A DNA stretch of 8,168 nucleotides from Candidatus Bathyarchaeota archaeon (GCA_023136395.1 JAGLRI010000052.1:1-8168); one strand, 5' to 3'. Positions 1 to 6,364 are shown, counted from the stretch's first letter. Made by a program: numbers and translations. Notes: generated by a model not told the origin, from the sequence alone.

Positions 1-77
1 TCTGGATGCAATGCTTCGTCGTGTCATCGTTTAAAAAATTCGCGTGCACGCAGTCTTAAGGATCTCTTATCTTTAGG
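1..77. other. Left edge, unresolved short stretch
   Basis: This 77-base edge precedes the stop codon of the minus-strand gene at 78. On the plus strand, one frame entering from outside the window reads LDAMLRRVIV and stops with TAA at 32-34, so it could be the tail of a gene to the left. On the minus strand an ATG at 27-25 opens MTRRSIASR and runs off the edge. Neither can be decided from so little sequence. A 10-base perfect palindrome, GCGTGCACGC, lies at 42-51, and an A6 run at 33-38 reads as T6 in the direction of the minus-strand gene, so it could help end that transcript. Confidence 0.2.
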
Positions 78-452
78 TTACTCCCTCGCTAGCTTTTCCT
101 TGATTTCCTTTTCTTTCGCTTCCTTTTCCTCCCTTAGCTCCTCAATTCGTTCAATCATCTTATCCAAATTCGCCCGTTCCCGTAAGAGTCCTAAAGCATC
201 AAATCCCAAGTTTCCAGGAAGCAACGGAAAAAACGCCGAAAGATAAAACGTACCCATTTGTGCACCGAGATATGCAAGTGGTTTTGAGGTTTCAATAGTA
301 AAAATTGCTGGAATTTCCATTCCATGTTTAACAACGAACTGTGCTATTTTCTCGATCAATTCCTCAACTTTCTCAGGTTGCGGCTCAATTTCCGGCAGCT
401 GAAAAAAGGACGAGCCTTTAAATCTATCTAAAAAAGACAAATTCATCATCAT
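78..452 (-). CDS. Small conserved-type hypothetical protein, hydrophobic centre and charged coiled-coil tail
   Basis: The 124-residue product has three visible parts. Residues 22-45 form an acidic amphipathic stretch. Residues 46-90 are hydrophobic, around IPAIFTIETSKPLAYLG and FYLSAFFPLLPG, and could lie in or on a membrane. Residues 91-124 are a highly charged Glu/Lys/Arg helix that probably forms a coiled coil. The middle resembles, from memory, small uncharacterised prokaryotic proteins with a pattern like 'G-E-x-PAIF..E..KPL...GSQ'; no function is known to me and no catalytic motif is visible. The start is ambiguous because three ATG codons run in tandem (452-444). A TATA-like box about 22-27 bases upstream puts the transcript start almost at these codons and there is no ribosome binding site, so the mRNA is probably leaderless. 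It is divergent from the cupin gene with 240 bases between them. Confidence 0.75.
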   Translation of the reverse strand: MMMNLSFLDRFKGSSFFQLPEIEPQPEKVEELIEKIAQFVVKHGMEIPAIFTIETSKPLAYLGAQMGTFYLSAFFPLLPGNLGFDALGLLRERANLDKMIERIEELREEKEAKEKEIKEKLARE

Positions 453-468
453 CCATTTATTTAGAAAG

Positions 469-479
469 AAATATAAACC
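469..479 (-). promoter_or_regulatory. TATA-like promoter of the small minus-strand gene
   Basis: Read on the minus strand this is GGTTTATATTT, preceded by AAA, which is close to an archaeal BRE/TATA element. Its centre is about 24 bases from the tandem ATG codons at 452-444. That is the usual TATA-to-start-site distance, so it predicts a leaderless transcript. This is inference from position and composition. Confidence 0.5.
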
Positions 480-520
480 TTTTGATATTACCTATTTTTT
501 TCGAAAAAGTTATTTTTTGT

Positions 521-539
521 GAATTTAAACCGAATTTAA
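521..539. repeat. Two GAATTTAA direct repeats spaced 11 bases
   Basis: GAATTTAA occurs at 521-528 and again at 532-539 in the divergent intergenic region. An 11-base period puts both copies on about the same face of the helix, as tandem regulator sites often are. The region is AT-rich, so chance is a serious alternative. Confidence 0.3.
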
Positions 540-609
540 TCCTTTGAAAACATCTCTCAAGGGTAGCGATAAAGACGGATTATCTTCTAACGATCCTTTC
601 TACCTAAGT

Positions 610-621
610 TTATCAAGATAA
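610..621. repeat. Inverted repeat TTATC-AA-GATAA before the cupin operon
   Basis: Five-base arms TTATC and GATAA flank two bases, about 70 bases before the cupin start. The arrangement is compatible with a small dimeric regulator site, but it is short and unproven. Confidence 0.25.
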
Positions 622-646
622 GCTATCAAGTTAGAAATTAGCAAAA

Positions 647-657
647 TTCTTAAGTAA
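647..657 (+). promoter_or_regulatory. Shared upstream motif TTCTTAAGTAA, copy 1
   Basis: This 11-base motif recurs exactly at 3109-3119 and with one change (T to C at position 9) at 6365-6375. Each copy is intergenic, in the same orientation, upstream of a plus-strand gene. Here it ends 35 bases before the cupin ATG. It may be a transcription-factor site; it does not itself look like a TATA box. Confidence 0.35.
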
Positions 658-692
658 ACGCTTAGAAATATACAAAAAACGGAGGATAAGAA

Positions 693-1031
693 ATGAAAAA
701 AGTCGAACTAAAAAACGTTGAGGAGTATGAGGCTCCTGGTCATTTTAAAATGGTTGCTATGAAGCTTCACGGTCGAGAAGAATCAGGAATAAAGAATTTC
801 TGGGTAGGGCTTTCACATTTTCTACCCGGTGGTGGAGCAGATTGGGGCGTAAGTAATTTTGAAAAGGTTTACTTTGTCCTTTCTGGCACAGTAACTATCA
901 TAACACCTGATAAGAAAGAAATAACTCTTGGTCCAACGGACTCTCTTTCCGTCCCTGCTGGCGAGGATCGGTATCTAATTAACCGAGAAAAAACACCAGC
1001 AAGCATGTTGGTAATTGCAAGTTACCCCTAA
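693..1031 (+). CDS. Single-domain cupin lacking the usual metal-binding histidines
   Basis: The 112-residue protein has the spacing of a single cupin beta-barrel. Motif 1 is around PGGGADW...EKVYFVLSG (residues 45-65) and motif 2 around DSLSVPAGEDRYLIN (83-97). The expected HxH of motif 1 is replaced by Gly52-Val53-Ser54, and the motif 2 histidine by Arg93. Only His17, His26 and His42 remain, outside those positions. It therefore probably does not bind metal in the standard way, and may be a binding, regulatory or non-metal catalytic cupin. GGAGG at 681-685 lies 7 bases before the ATG and supports this start. The ligase gene follows after 64 bases on the same strand, so the two are likely cotranscribed. 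The fold assignment is fairly secure, but the ligand or reaction cannot be named. Confidence 0.85.
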   Translation: MKKVELKNVEEYEAPGHFKMVAMKLHGREESGIKNFWVGLSHFLPGGGADWGVSNFEKVYFVLSGTVTIITPDKKEITLGPTDSLSVPAGEDRYLINREKTPASMLVIASYP

Positions 1032-1044
1032 ACCTTAAAGGTTT
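1030..1044. repeat. 15-base palindrome at the cupin stop codon
   Basis: AAACCTT-A-AAGGTTT is a perfect palindrome with 7-base arms that overlaps the cupin TAA (1029-1031). A related palindrome, ACCTT-AAA-AAGGT, lies just after the dehydrogenase gene at 4151-4163. Neither is followed by a T-run, so a terminator role is weak. A protein-binding or RNA-processing site is possible. Confidence 0.35.
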
Positions 1045-1095
1045 CAAATTAGTTCTATCCATTAACTTATCAAAAAATGTAAAGGAGTTAAATTA

Positions 1096-3054
1096 ATGGG
1101 AAAACTGCTCTGGCAGCCTTCTGAAGAAAATATAAAAAACGCTAACATGACACGGTTTATCAACTTCGTGAATAAAAAACAAGGTTTTGAACTTAACTCT
1201 TATACCCAATTGTACAATTGGTCGATTGAGAACATAACTGATTTTTGGGCAGCAATGTGGGAATTTGGAGAGATCAAAGCCTCCCAAGGATATAATGCGG
1301 TGGTTGATGACTTAAAGAGGTTTCCCGGTACAAAATGGTTTCCTGGTGCAAGATTGAATTTCGCCGAGAACCTCTTGAGATATAGAGACGATCATGTAGC
1401 TTATGTTTTTAAAGGCGAAACCCAGAAATCAGCTAGAATGACCTATGCAGAAGTATACACCTCTGTTGCACGTCTTGCAAAATCTTTGCGCGAGATGGGG
1501 GTTACCCCTGGAGACCGAGTGTGTGCTTATATGCCAAATTTAATAGAGACCGTCATTGCCATGTTAGCCGCTACCAGTATAGGGGCCACATGGGCTTCTT
1601 GTGGAGCTGAATTAGGAACACAAGCGGTACCGGATCGTTTAGGTCAAATCGAACCAAAAGTTTTGTTTACCGCTGATGGATATTACTATAAAAGCCGGGT
1701 TTTCAACATCTTAAATAAAGCTGAGAAAATTGCTAAAGAAATCCCCTCACTAGAAAAAATAGTTGTAGTTTCGTATGTAGAGCCTAAACCCGACATTAGC
1801 AACATTCCTAACTCCGTACATTACGACGATTTTCTCTCTTCAGAAAAACAACCAGAAATTCAATTCGAACAATTACCTTTCGATCATCCAGTGGTTATTA
1901 TGTTTTCCTCGGGAACAACTGGTAAGCCAAAGTGCATGGTGCAAGGAGCTGGGGTTCTTATCAATCACTTAAAGGAGTTAATACTTCACACAGATTTGAA
2001 ACGAGAAGACTCGATCATGTACATAGCAAGTCCTAGTTGGATGATGTGGAATTGGCTGCAAAGCTCTTTAGGTGTTGGAGCTACTATCGTGTTATTTGAT
2101 GGCAATCCACTCTATCCTGATCCTGGTGCTATGTGGAAATTAATACAGGATGAAAAAATATCTATTTTCGGTTGCAGTGCAAGTTACATCAATTATCTTC
2201 GAAGTCAAGGGGTTACACCAAGAAAAGATTTTGACTTATCATCGTTACGAGAAATATCTCAAACGGGTTCAGTTCTCTCGGCTGAAGGATTTGAATATGT
2301 TTATCAAGAAATAAAAAAAGATTTACATTTTAACTCTATTTCAGGTGGCACAGACATCAACGGCTGTTTTTGTATTGGAAGTCCCACCTTACCCGTATAT
2401 GCTGGTCAATTACAGGCTCGAGGTTTAGGAATGAGAGTGAAAGCATATGACGAGGAAGGCAGCCCAATAGTTGATCAACAAGGAGAACTTGTTTGTGAAG
2501 CTCCTACCCCCTCGATGCCCATCTATTTCTGGAACGATCTAAATAATGAGAGGTACAACAAGACATACTTTGGATATTATCCAAAAAAGAATGTATGGAG
2601 GCACGGCGATTATATTGTTCATTACGGCGACACCGGAGGAATAACCTTCTTTGGTCGTTCCGACGCCGTTTTAAAACCTTCCGGAGTACGCATAGGTACA
2701 TCTGAAATATATAATGTTGTAGAAAAAATCGAAGAAATTGCTGATAGCGTAGCCATAGGGCAGAGTTGGAAAGGAGATCAACGCGTCATCCTCTTTGTTA
2801 AAATTGCTTCTGGAAACATCTTAAATGATGAGTTAAAAAATAAAATAAGAAAAACCCTACGCGAGAACGCATCTCCCAGACATGTCCCCGCATTAATTAT
2901 AGAAGTCCCAGACATTCCTTACACTTTCAGCATGAAAAAAGTTGAATCTGCGATCACGAATTTAATAAATGGAAGACCAGTGTTAAATCGGGATGCTTTA
3001 AATAACCCGGAATCGCTAGATTACTTTGAAAAAATTCTTCCCGAACTTCAATAG
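1096..3054 (+). CDS. Acetoacetyl-CoA synthetase-type acyl-CoA ligase
   Basis: This cytosolic AMP-forming ligase is expected to convert acetoacetate, ATP and CoA to acetoacetyl-CoA, AMP and pyrophosphate. The 652 residues match the usual full length of the family. An ACAS_N-like segment lies at about 36-95 (YTQLYNWSIENITDFWAAMW). The ATP-binding loop FSSGTTGKPK is at 270-279 and GGTDING at 417-423. The hinge region GRSDAVLKPSGVRIG at 520-534 and RHVP at 595-598 are typical of acetoacetyl-CoA synthetases rather than acetyl-CoA synthetases. The catalytic lysine is probably Lys614 in YTFSMKKVE, where the family usually has SGKK, so one Gly has become Met. AAGGAG at 1082-1087 sits 8 bases before the ATG. 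The gene lies between the cupin and a 3-hydroxyacyl-CoA dehydrogenase that could use its product. A related 3-oxo or branched acid as substrate cannot be excluded. Confidence 0.92.
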   Translation: MGKLLWQPSEENIKNANMTRFINFVNKKQGFELNSYTQLYNWSIENITDFWAAMWEFGEIKASQGYNAVVDDLKRFPGTKWFPGARLNFAENLLRYRDDHVAYVFKGETQKSARMTYAEVYTSVARLAKSLREMGVTPGDRVCAYMPNLIETVIAMLAATSIGATWASCGAELGTQAVPDRLGQIEPKVLFTADGYYYKSRVFNILNKAEKIAKEIPSLEKIVVVSYVEPKPDISNIPNSVHYDDFLSSEKQPEIQFEQLPFDHPVVIMFSSGTTGKPKCMVQGAGVLINHLKELILHTDLKREDSIMYIASPSWMMWNWLQSSLGVGATIVLFDGNPLYPDPGAMWKLIQDEKISIFGCSASYINYLRSQGVTPRKDFDLSSLREISQTGSVLSAEGFEYVYQEIKKDLHFNSISGGTDINGCFCIGSPTLPVYAGQLQARGLGMRVKAYDEEGSPIVDQQGELVCEAPTPSMPIYFWNDLNNERYNKTYFGYYPKKNVWRHGDYIVHYGDTGGITFFGRSDAVLKPSGVRIGTSEIYNVVEKIEEIADSVAIGQSWKGDQRVILFVKIASGNILNDELKNKIRKTLRENASPRHVPALIIEVPDIPYTFSMKKVESAITNLINGRPVLNRDALNNPESLDYFEKILPELQ

Positions 3055-3108
3055 ATACAAAACTCCCTCACACCTTAACGGAGCTAGACATAAAGAGAGG
3101 TCACAATC

Positions 3109-3119
3109 TTCTTAAGTAA
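3109..3119 (+). promoter_or_regulatory. Shared upstream motif TTCTTAAGTAA, copy 2
   Basis: This copy is identical to the one at 647-657. It ends 54 bases before the predicted dehydrogenase start and 7 bases before a TATA-like palindrome at 3127. Its presence here suggests the dehydrogenase has its own promoter besides readthrough from the ligase gene. Confidence 0.35.
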
Positions 3120-3126
3120 GAGCAAA

Positions 3127-3138
3127 GATTTTAAAATC
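3127..3138 (+). promoter_or_regulatory. Possible TATA element, palindrome GATTTTAAAATC
   Basis: This is a perfect 12-base palindrome with a TTTTAAAA core, centred about 41 bases before the ATG at 3174. A transcript starting about 25 bases after it would carry the GGTGA site at 3164-3168 in a short leader. The 119 bases between the ligase stop and that ATG leave room for an internal promoter. It is a weak call because the sequence is simple and AT-rich. Confidence 0.3.
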
Positions 3139-3163
3139 AACATTTCAAATTATACGCGTTGAT

Positions 3164-3168
3164 GGTGA
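3164..3168 (+). promoter_or_regulatory. Ribosome binding site GGTGA that decides the dehydrogenase start
   Basis: GGTGA lies 5 bases before the ATG at 3174. It is the same GGTG-type site used before the hydrolase at 6450 and the SDR at 6211. The in-frame TTG at 3159 and ATG at 3162 lie before or inside this site and have no comparable site of their own. This argues for the shorter protein. Confidence 0.6.
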
Positions 3169-3173
3169 AAAAC

Positions 3174-4133
3174 ATGAAAGTAGAAGACATTAAGAGAGTT
3201 GCAATGGTCGGCGCAGGAATCATGGGTCATAGAATTGCACACGTGTGTGCACAAGCCGGCTACCAAGTAACCTTAACCACTAGGAGGGAGGAAACCCTCC
3301 AGCGTGCCCGCGATAATATAAAATCAGAATTAGAAACTTTAGTGACAAATCAATTTTTATCTAAGGATCAAGCCGTGGACGCTTCGTCAAGAATTAAGAC
3401 TACCTTAGTTCGTAGCGATGCTATTAGAGATGCTGACTTTGTGATAGAGGCGATTAAGGAGGATATTGACCTAAAAAGACAGATATTTAAAGAATTTGAT
3501 GAACAGTGTCCTGAACACACAATTTTAGCAACAAACACTTCATCCTTTAGTATCACCGAAATTGCTTCCGCAACAAAAAGGCCAGACAAAGTGGTTGGAA
3601 TGCATTGGTGGAATCCTCCTCATTTAATGCCTTTAGTTGAGATAATTAAAGGAAAAAAAACCTCCGAGGAAACTGTTGATCTCACCCGAGATTTCATATA
3701 CAAGTTGAAGAAGGCACCGGTAGTGTGCAAAGACTCTCCAGGATTTTTAGGGGTGAGACTTCAAGCTGCCTTAGTTATAGAGGCAATTTCGATTCTGGAG
3801 GAGGGATTAGCAAGTGCTGAGGACATCGATACCACAGTTAAGATGAGTTTAGGCTACAGGTCGCCAATAATTGGGCCCCTAGAAACTGTGGATTTAGGGG
3901 GTATGGATACTTTTCTCTACGCTTACGACTATTTATACAAAAACTTGGGGGATAAATTCCGACCTCCTGATCTCCTCAGGCAAAACGTAAAAGAAAACAA
4001 GTTGGGTCTTAAAACTGGTAAGGGATTTTATGAGCACACAGCTGAGTCCGCTAAAGCTCTAATTAAGCATAGAGACGAATGGATTCTAGGGCAACTGAAA
4101 GAACGCGCTAAAGAACTTGCAGAAGATAAATAA
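3174..4133 (+). CDS. 3-hydroxyacyl-CoA dehydrogenase (3-hydroxybutyryl-CoA type)
   Basis: This enzyme is expected to interconvert 3-oxoacyl-CoA and (S)-3-hydroxyacyl-CoA with a nicotinamide cofactor. From the ATG at 3174 it has 319 residues, slightly longer than the roughly 280 of short-chain 3-hydroxybutyryl-CoA dehydrogenases. The Rossmann domain begins with GAGIMG (13-18). NTSSFSI (121-127) carries the conserved serine, and His144 in HWWNPPHLMPLVE with Glu156 twelve residues later matches the family's catalytic pair. The C-terminal domain follows SPGF (188-191) and ends near GLKTGKGFYE (278-287). Two positions differ. The usual acidic residue after the second strand is Thr36, followed by Arg37-Arg38, which suggests NADP(H). 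The usual Asn in 'SPGFxxNR' is Val194. In-frame TTG 3159 and ATG 3162 would add five or four residues. The gene follows the ligase whose product it could use. Confidence 0.9.
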   Translation: MKVEDIKRVAMVGAGIMGHRIAHVCAQAGYQVTLTTRREETLQRARDNIKSELETLVTNQFLSKDQAVDASSRIKTTLVRSDAIRDADFVIEAIKEDIDLKRQIFKEFDEQCPEHTILATNTSSFSITEIASATKRPDKVVGMHWWNPPHLMPLVEIIKGKKTSEETVDLTRDFIYKLKKAPVVCKDSPGFLGVRLQAALVIEAISILEEGLASAEDIDTTVKMSLGYRSPIIGPLETVDLGGMDTFLYAYDYLYKNLGDKFRPPDLLRQNVKENKLGLKTGKGFYEHTAESAKALIKHRDEWILGQLKERAKELAEDK

Positions 4134-4150
4134 GCGATTGGGAGAAGGAG

Positions 4151-4163
4151 ACCTTAAAAAGGT
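4151..4163. repeat. Short palindrome after the dehydrogenase gene
   Basis: ACCTT-AAA-AAGGT lies 17 bases after the dehydrogenase stop, in the 146-base gap between two convergent genes. It resembles the palindrome at 1030-1044. No T-tract follows it, so it is not a convincing terminator. The rest of the gap shows no ORF or strong structure. Confidence 0.25.
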
Positions 4164-4279
4164 TAACTAAAACTATATGACCAACCAAAGAATGATCAAG
4201 TTTACTTAATAAAATACCATAATTATAACCTATTTTCCCTCGCTCATTTAGCTAGTGAACTACTTTTGAAAAGGATTAA

Positions 4280-5128
4280 TCAATAATCAATTCCGTATCG
4301 TTTAAAAATGCTCACAATATTGTTTAATAAGCTCCCGGATTTAATTTCATCCACGACTTCATATCGCCCACTTTCAGGGAGATCAACGTAGAAAGAATCT
4401 TCACGCTCACTCGTAAAAAATGCATTATGTAGATCTATTCCAATAGCTAATGTCAAGTCTTCTCTTTTCTTAGTTTTATTTGTAAAGTTTTCATAGACTC
4501 TTACGAATTTTTGATAATCACCCCAATCAATGGTTAAGTTTTGCTTCCCATTTTGTGATGATACACTTGGACAGCTTTTACTGTAACAAAACAGCTTGTT
4601 CGGGGTTCCAGTAATTAAAGTATCTAATGACGATTTTACTGAAGATGAATTTGACGATATTAAATAAAACGGATAGATCTTACAGGGGTATGGTCTTGGA
4701 TCTTGTTCAATATTTAGGTTCAAAATCTCTTTTGTCTTCTGAAATACATCCAGATCGTCTGTTCCAAACTGCTCCTTTAAAAGAGCGGGATATAGTAAAC
4801 ACCCCTTCTCAGAGAGAAAAACGCATCTCTTCGTTTCTCTATCAATTTTTAAGGAAATTGTAATACTAGGCCTTCCCACATTATATAGGCGTCTAAACGT
4901 ATCAATCATTACAAACATAATATATTCTCTAGCTTTTCTCTGGATTTTATTTTGAATTCTTTTTATATCTTCTAAAAAAAGTTGTACTCCTCCCTCCCCA
5001 CAACATTTAGTGCATTCATTACATTTGTCAAGGGTTGTTTGTTGAGGAATAATTGGAAGATAATTACCAGAACAAGGAATATTGCTAATGCGATCTTTAA
5101 ATATCTTAATCTTCCAATTATTTAGCAC
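4280..5128 (-). CDS. YkgJ-type cysteine-cluster protein (CxxCxxCC family)
   Basis: The 282-residue protein carries the family signature CNECTKCC (Cys36, 39, 42, 43), then CVFLSEKGCLLYP (Cys102, 110) and YPCKIYPF (Cys149). These are the typical ligands of the PF03692 zinc/iron-chelating fold, which also includes FliB-like lysine methylases. Cys19, Cys181 and Cys186 are three further cysteines outside the core pattern. The region from about 190 to 282 has no motif I recognise. No signal peptide or membrane segment is seen. The start is GTG at 5128, the first possible start after an in-frame TAA, with AAGAGGG eight bases upstream on the minus strand. The gene converges on the dehydrogenase and lies 252 bases downstream of the SDR, with a T-rich terminator between, so it is probably transcribed alone. 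Family membership is firm, but the target and reaction are unknown. Confidence 0.85.
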   Translation of the reverse strand: MLNNWKIKIFKDRISNIPCSGNYLPIIPQQTTLDKCNECTKCCGEGGVQLFLEDIKRIQNKIQRKAREYIMFVMIDTFRRLYNVGRPSITISLKIDRETKRCVFLSEKGCLLYPALLKEQFGTDDLDVFQKTKEILNLNIEQDPRPYPCKIYPFYLISSNSSSVKSSLDTLITGTPNKLFCYSKSCPSVSSQNGKQNLTIDWGDYQKFVRVYENFTNKTKKREDLTLAIGIDLHNAFFTSEREDSFYVDLPESGRYEVVDEIKSGSLLNNIVSIFKRYGIDY

Positions 5129-5322
5129 GTATTTATCCCTCTTAAACTTTCTAAAACATTACATTAGAACCTTTGATTCGATTTCACTATTTAACTGAAT
5201 TTGATAGCCTTGTTAATATTGTATTATATATTTTTTCTGCTCTGCGATTTAAAGCAGTCTTTACAAAATCGTATACCCCTCTCAGGAGTAAATCGAAAAA
5301 TTAAAGGGGAAAACACGATCTT

Positions 5323-5347
5323 AAAAAAGGGATAAAAAAAGAAAAAA
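5323..5347 (-). terminator. T-rich terminator after the SDR gene
   Basis: On the minus strand this reads as three T-runs (T6, T7 and T6) broken by C and ATCCC, starting about 33 bases past the SDR stop codon. Repeated oligo-T tracts without a hairpin are the usual archaeal termination signal. It would separate the SDR transcript from the cysteine-cluster gene downstream. Confidence 0.6.
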
Positions 5348-5380
5348 TTGTGGTTAAGATATTTTATACGTATTTAGAGT

Positions 5381-6211
5381 TTACCAGGTTGTCACTCCGC
5401 CATCTATGTATAAGATTTGTCCTGTGATGAAATTGGATGCATCAGATGCGAAATATATGACTGCGCCTATTAAGTCGTCTGGGAATCCCCACCTACCTAG
5501 AGGTATGCGATCTTTCATGCTTTTTGCGAAATCTGGGTTAGCAAGTATGTGAGCTGTTAATGGGGTTTCAACAACTGTGGGTGCAATTGCATTAACCAAA
5601 ACATTAAATTTCGCCCACTCGCATGCTAAAGTTCTAGTTATCATATCAACTGCTCCTTTACTCGTACAGTATCCGATGTAATTCCTCTTAAGACCGTATC
5701 GTCCCCTCACAGAAGAAACATTGACAATCTTTCCTCGCTTCTGTTTAATCATGACTTTTCCAACTTCTTGATTACAGAGGAACACACCTGTTACGTTGAG
5801 ATCAATTATGCTCTTCCAATCCTCATATGGATACTCTTCCGCTGGTTTAGGGATATTCCGTCCCGCATACGTAACGAGAATATCAATTCTCCCAAACTTA
5901 TCCATGGTTTGTTTCACCATCTTTTTTACATCTTCAGGATTGGTTACGTCGCAGGTAATAGCAAGAGATTCCCTTCCCAATTGTTCTATCTCACTTTTTA
6001 CTTTTTCAAGCGCTTCTCTTTTTATATCCGTTACCACGACATTCGCACCAAAATCAGCTAAACCCAACGATGTAGGTCTACCTAATCCTCCTGCTCCTCC
6101 AGTTACGATAGCAACTTTATCTGTCAAATCAAAAAGGTTACGGTAGCCCATCGATCCACTTTTTATACGTTCAATAAGCACTTTTTGGTATTCTTCCCCC
6201 GATTTAAACAT
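5381..6211 (-). CDS. Short-chain dehydrogenase/reductase (SDR), classical type
   Basis: This NAD(P)-dependent oxidoreductase acts on an alcohol or carbonyl substrate. The 276 residues include the cofactor loop TGGAGGLG (37-44) and Asp62 at the end of the second strand, which favours NAD(H). The catalytic set is Asn139, Ser167, Tyr181 and Lys185 (YCTSK). The C-terminal ending is FITGQILYIDGG. The usual NNAG is TYAG (114-117). An N-terminal extension of about 25 residues precedes the fold. GGGTGA lies four bases before the first ATG, so I keep this start rather than Met21. It resembles gluconate 5-dehydrogenase, FabG-like and 3-hydroxybutyrate dehydrogenase-like SDRs, and motif reading cannot choose among them. 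It is divergent from the hydrolase at 6450, so the two may act in one pathway (inference). Confidence 0.9.
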   Translation of the reverse strand: MFKSGEEYQKVLIERIKSGSMGYRNLFDLTDKVAIVTGGAGGLGRPTSLGLADFGANVVVTDIKREALEKVKSEIEQLGRESLAITCDVTNPEDVKKMVKQTMDKFGRIDILVTYAGRNIPKPAEEYPYEDWKSIIDLNVTGVFLCNQEVGKVMIKQKRGKIVNVSSVRGRYGLKRNYIGYCTSKGAVDMITRTLACEWAKFNVLVNAIAPTVVETPLTAHILANPDFAKSMKDRIPLGRWGFPDDLIGAVIYFASDASNFITGQILYIDGGVTTW

Positions 6212-6215
6212 ATTT

Positions 6216-6221
6216 TCACCC
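6216..6221 (-). promoter_or_regulatory. Ribosome binding site GGGTGA of the SDR gene
   Basis: On the minus strand GGGTGA lies four bases before the ATG at 6211-6209. This supports translation from the long start and so the reality of the N-terminal extension. Confidence 0.6.
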
Positions 6222-6247
6222 GACCTAACCTTTCCTTTACGAAATAC

Positions 6248-6257
6248 TATATTTAAA
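6248..6257 (-). promoter_or_regulatory. TATA box of the SDR gene
   Basis: The minus strand reads TTTAAATATA, close to the archaeal consensus. Its centre is about 41 bases before the SDR ATG, which predicts a short leader of about 15 bases carrying the GGGTGA site. Confidence 0.55.
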
Positions 6258-6364
6258 AATTTTGTGTGTCTTAATTTAATTAACCTTCACCTCAAAGCTT
6301 AAATTAGGGCAACACACTACCCCAAGCTCAAAATTTTAAGAAAATATTTTTTAATGCAATAATA

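Noticed and set aside
1093..1287. Minus-strand open frame of 64 codons opposite the start of the ligase gene
   Set aside because: It lies wholly opposite a well-supported gene, has no recognisable motif or ribosome binding site, and looks like a by-product of the real frame.
2504..2701. Minus-strand open frame inside the ligase gene
   Set aside because: Arg-rich, low-complexity translation opposite a conserved catalytic region (the hinge motif); antisense shadow.
4627..4863. Plus-strand open frame opposite the cysteine-cluster gene
   Set aside because: The opposite strand encodes the conserved cysteines CVFLSEKGC and YPCKIYPF here; this frame shows no motif of its own.
5215..5275. AT-rich stretch and CTGC...GCAG pairing between the cysteine-cluster and SDR genes as an RNA gene or riboswitch
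   Set aside because: The only inverted arms are four bases long and the rest is simple AT-rich sequence; no conserved RNA fold is recognisable.
5768..6146. Two overlapping plus-strand open frames opposite the SDR gene
   Set aside because: Both are antisense to the SDR cofactor-binding region, and their translations are hydrophobic and serine/phenylalanine-rich without motifs.
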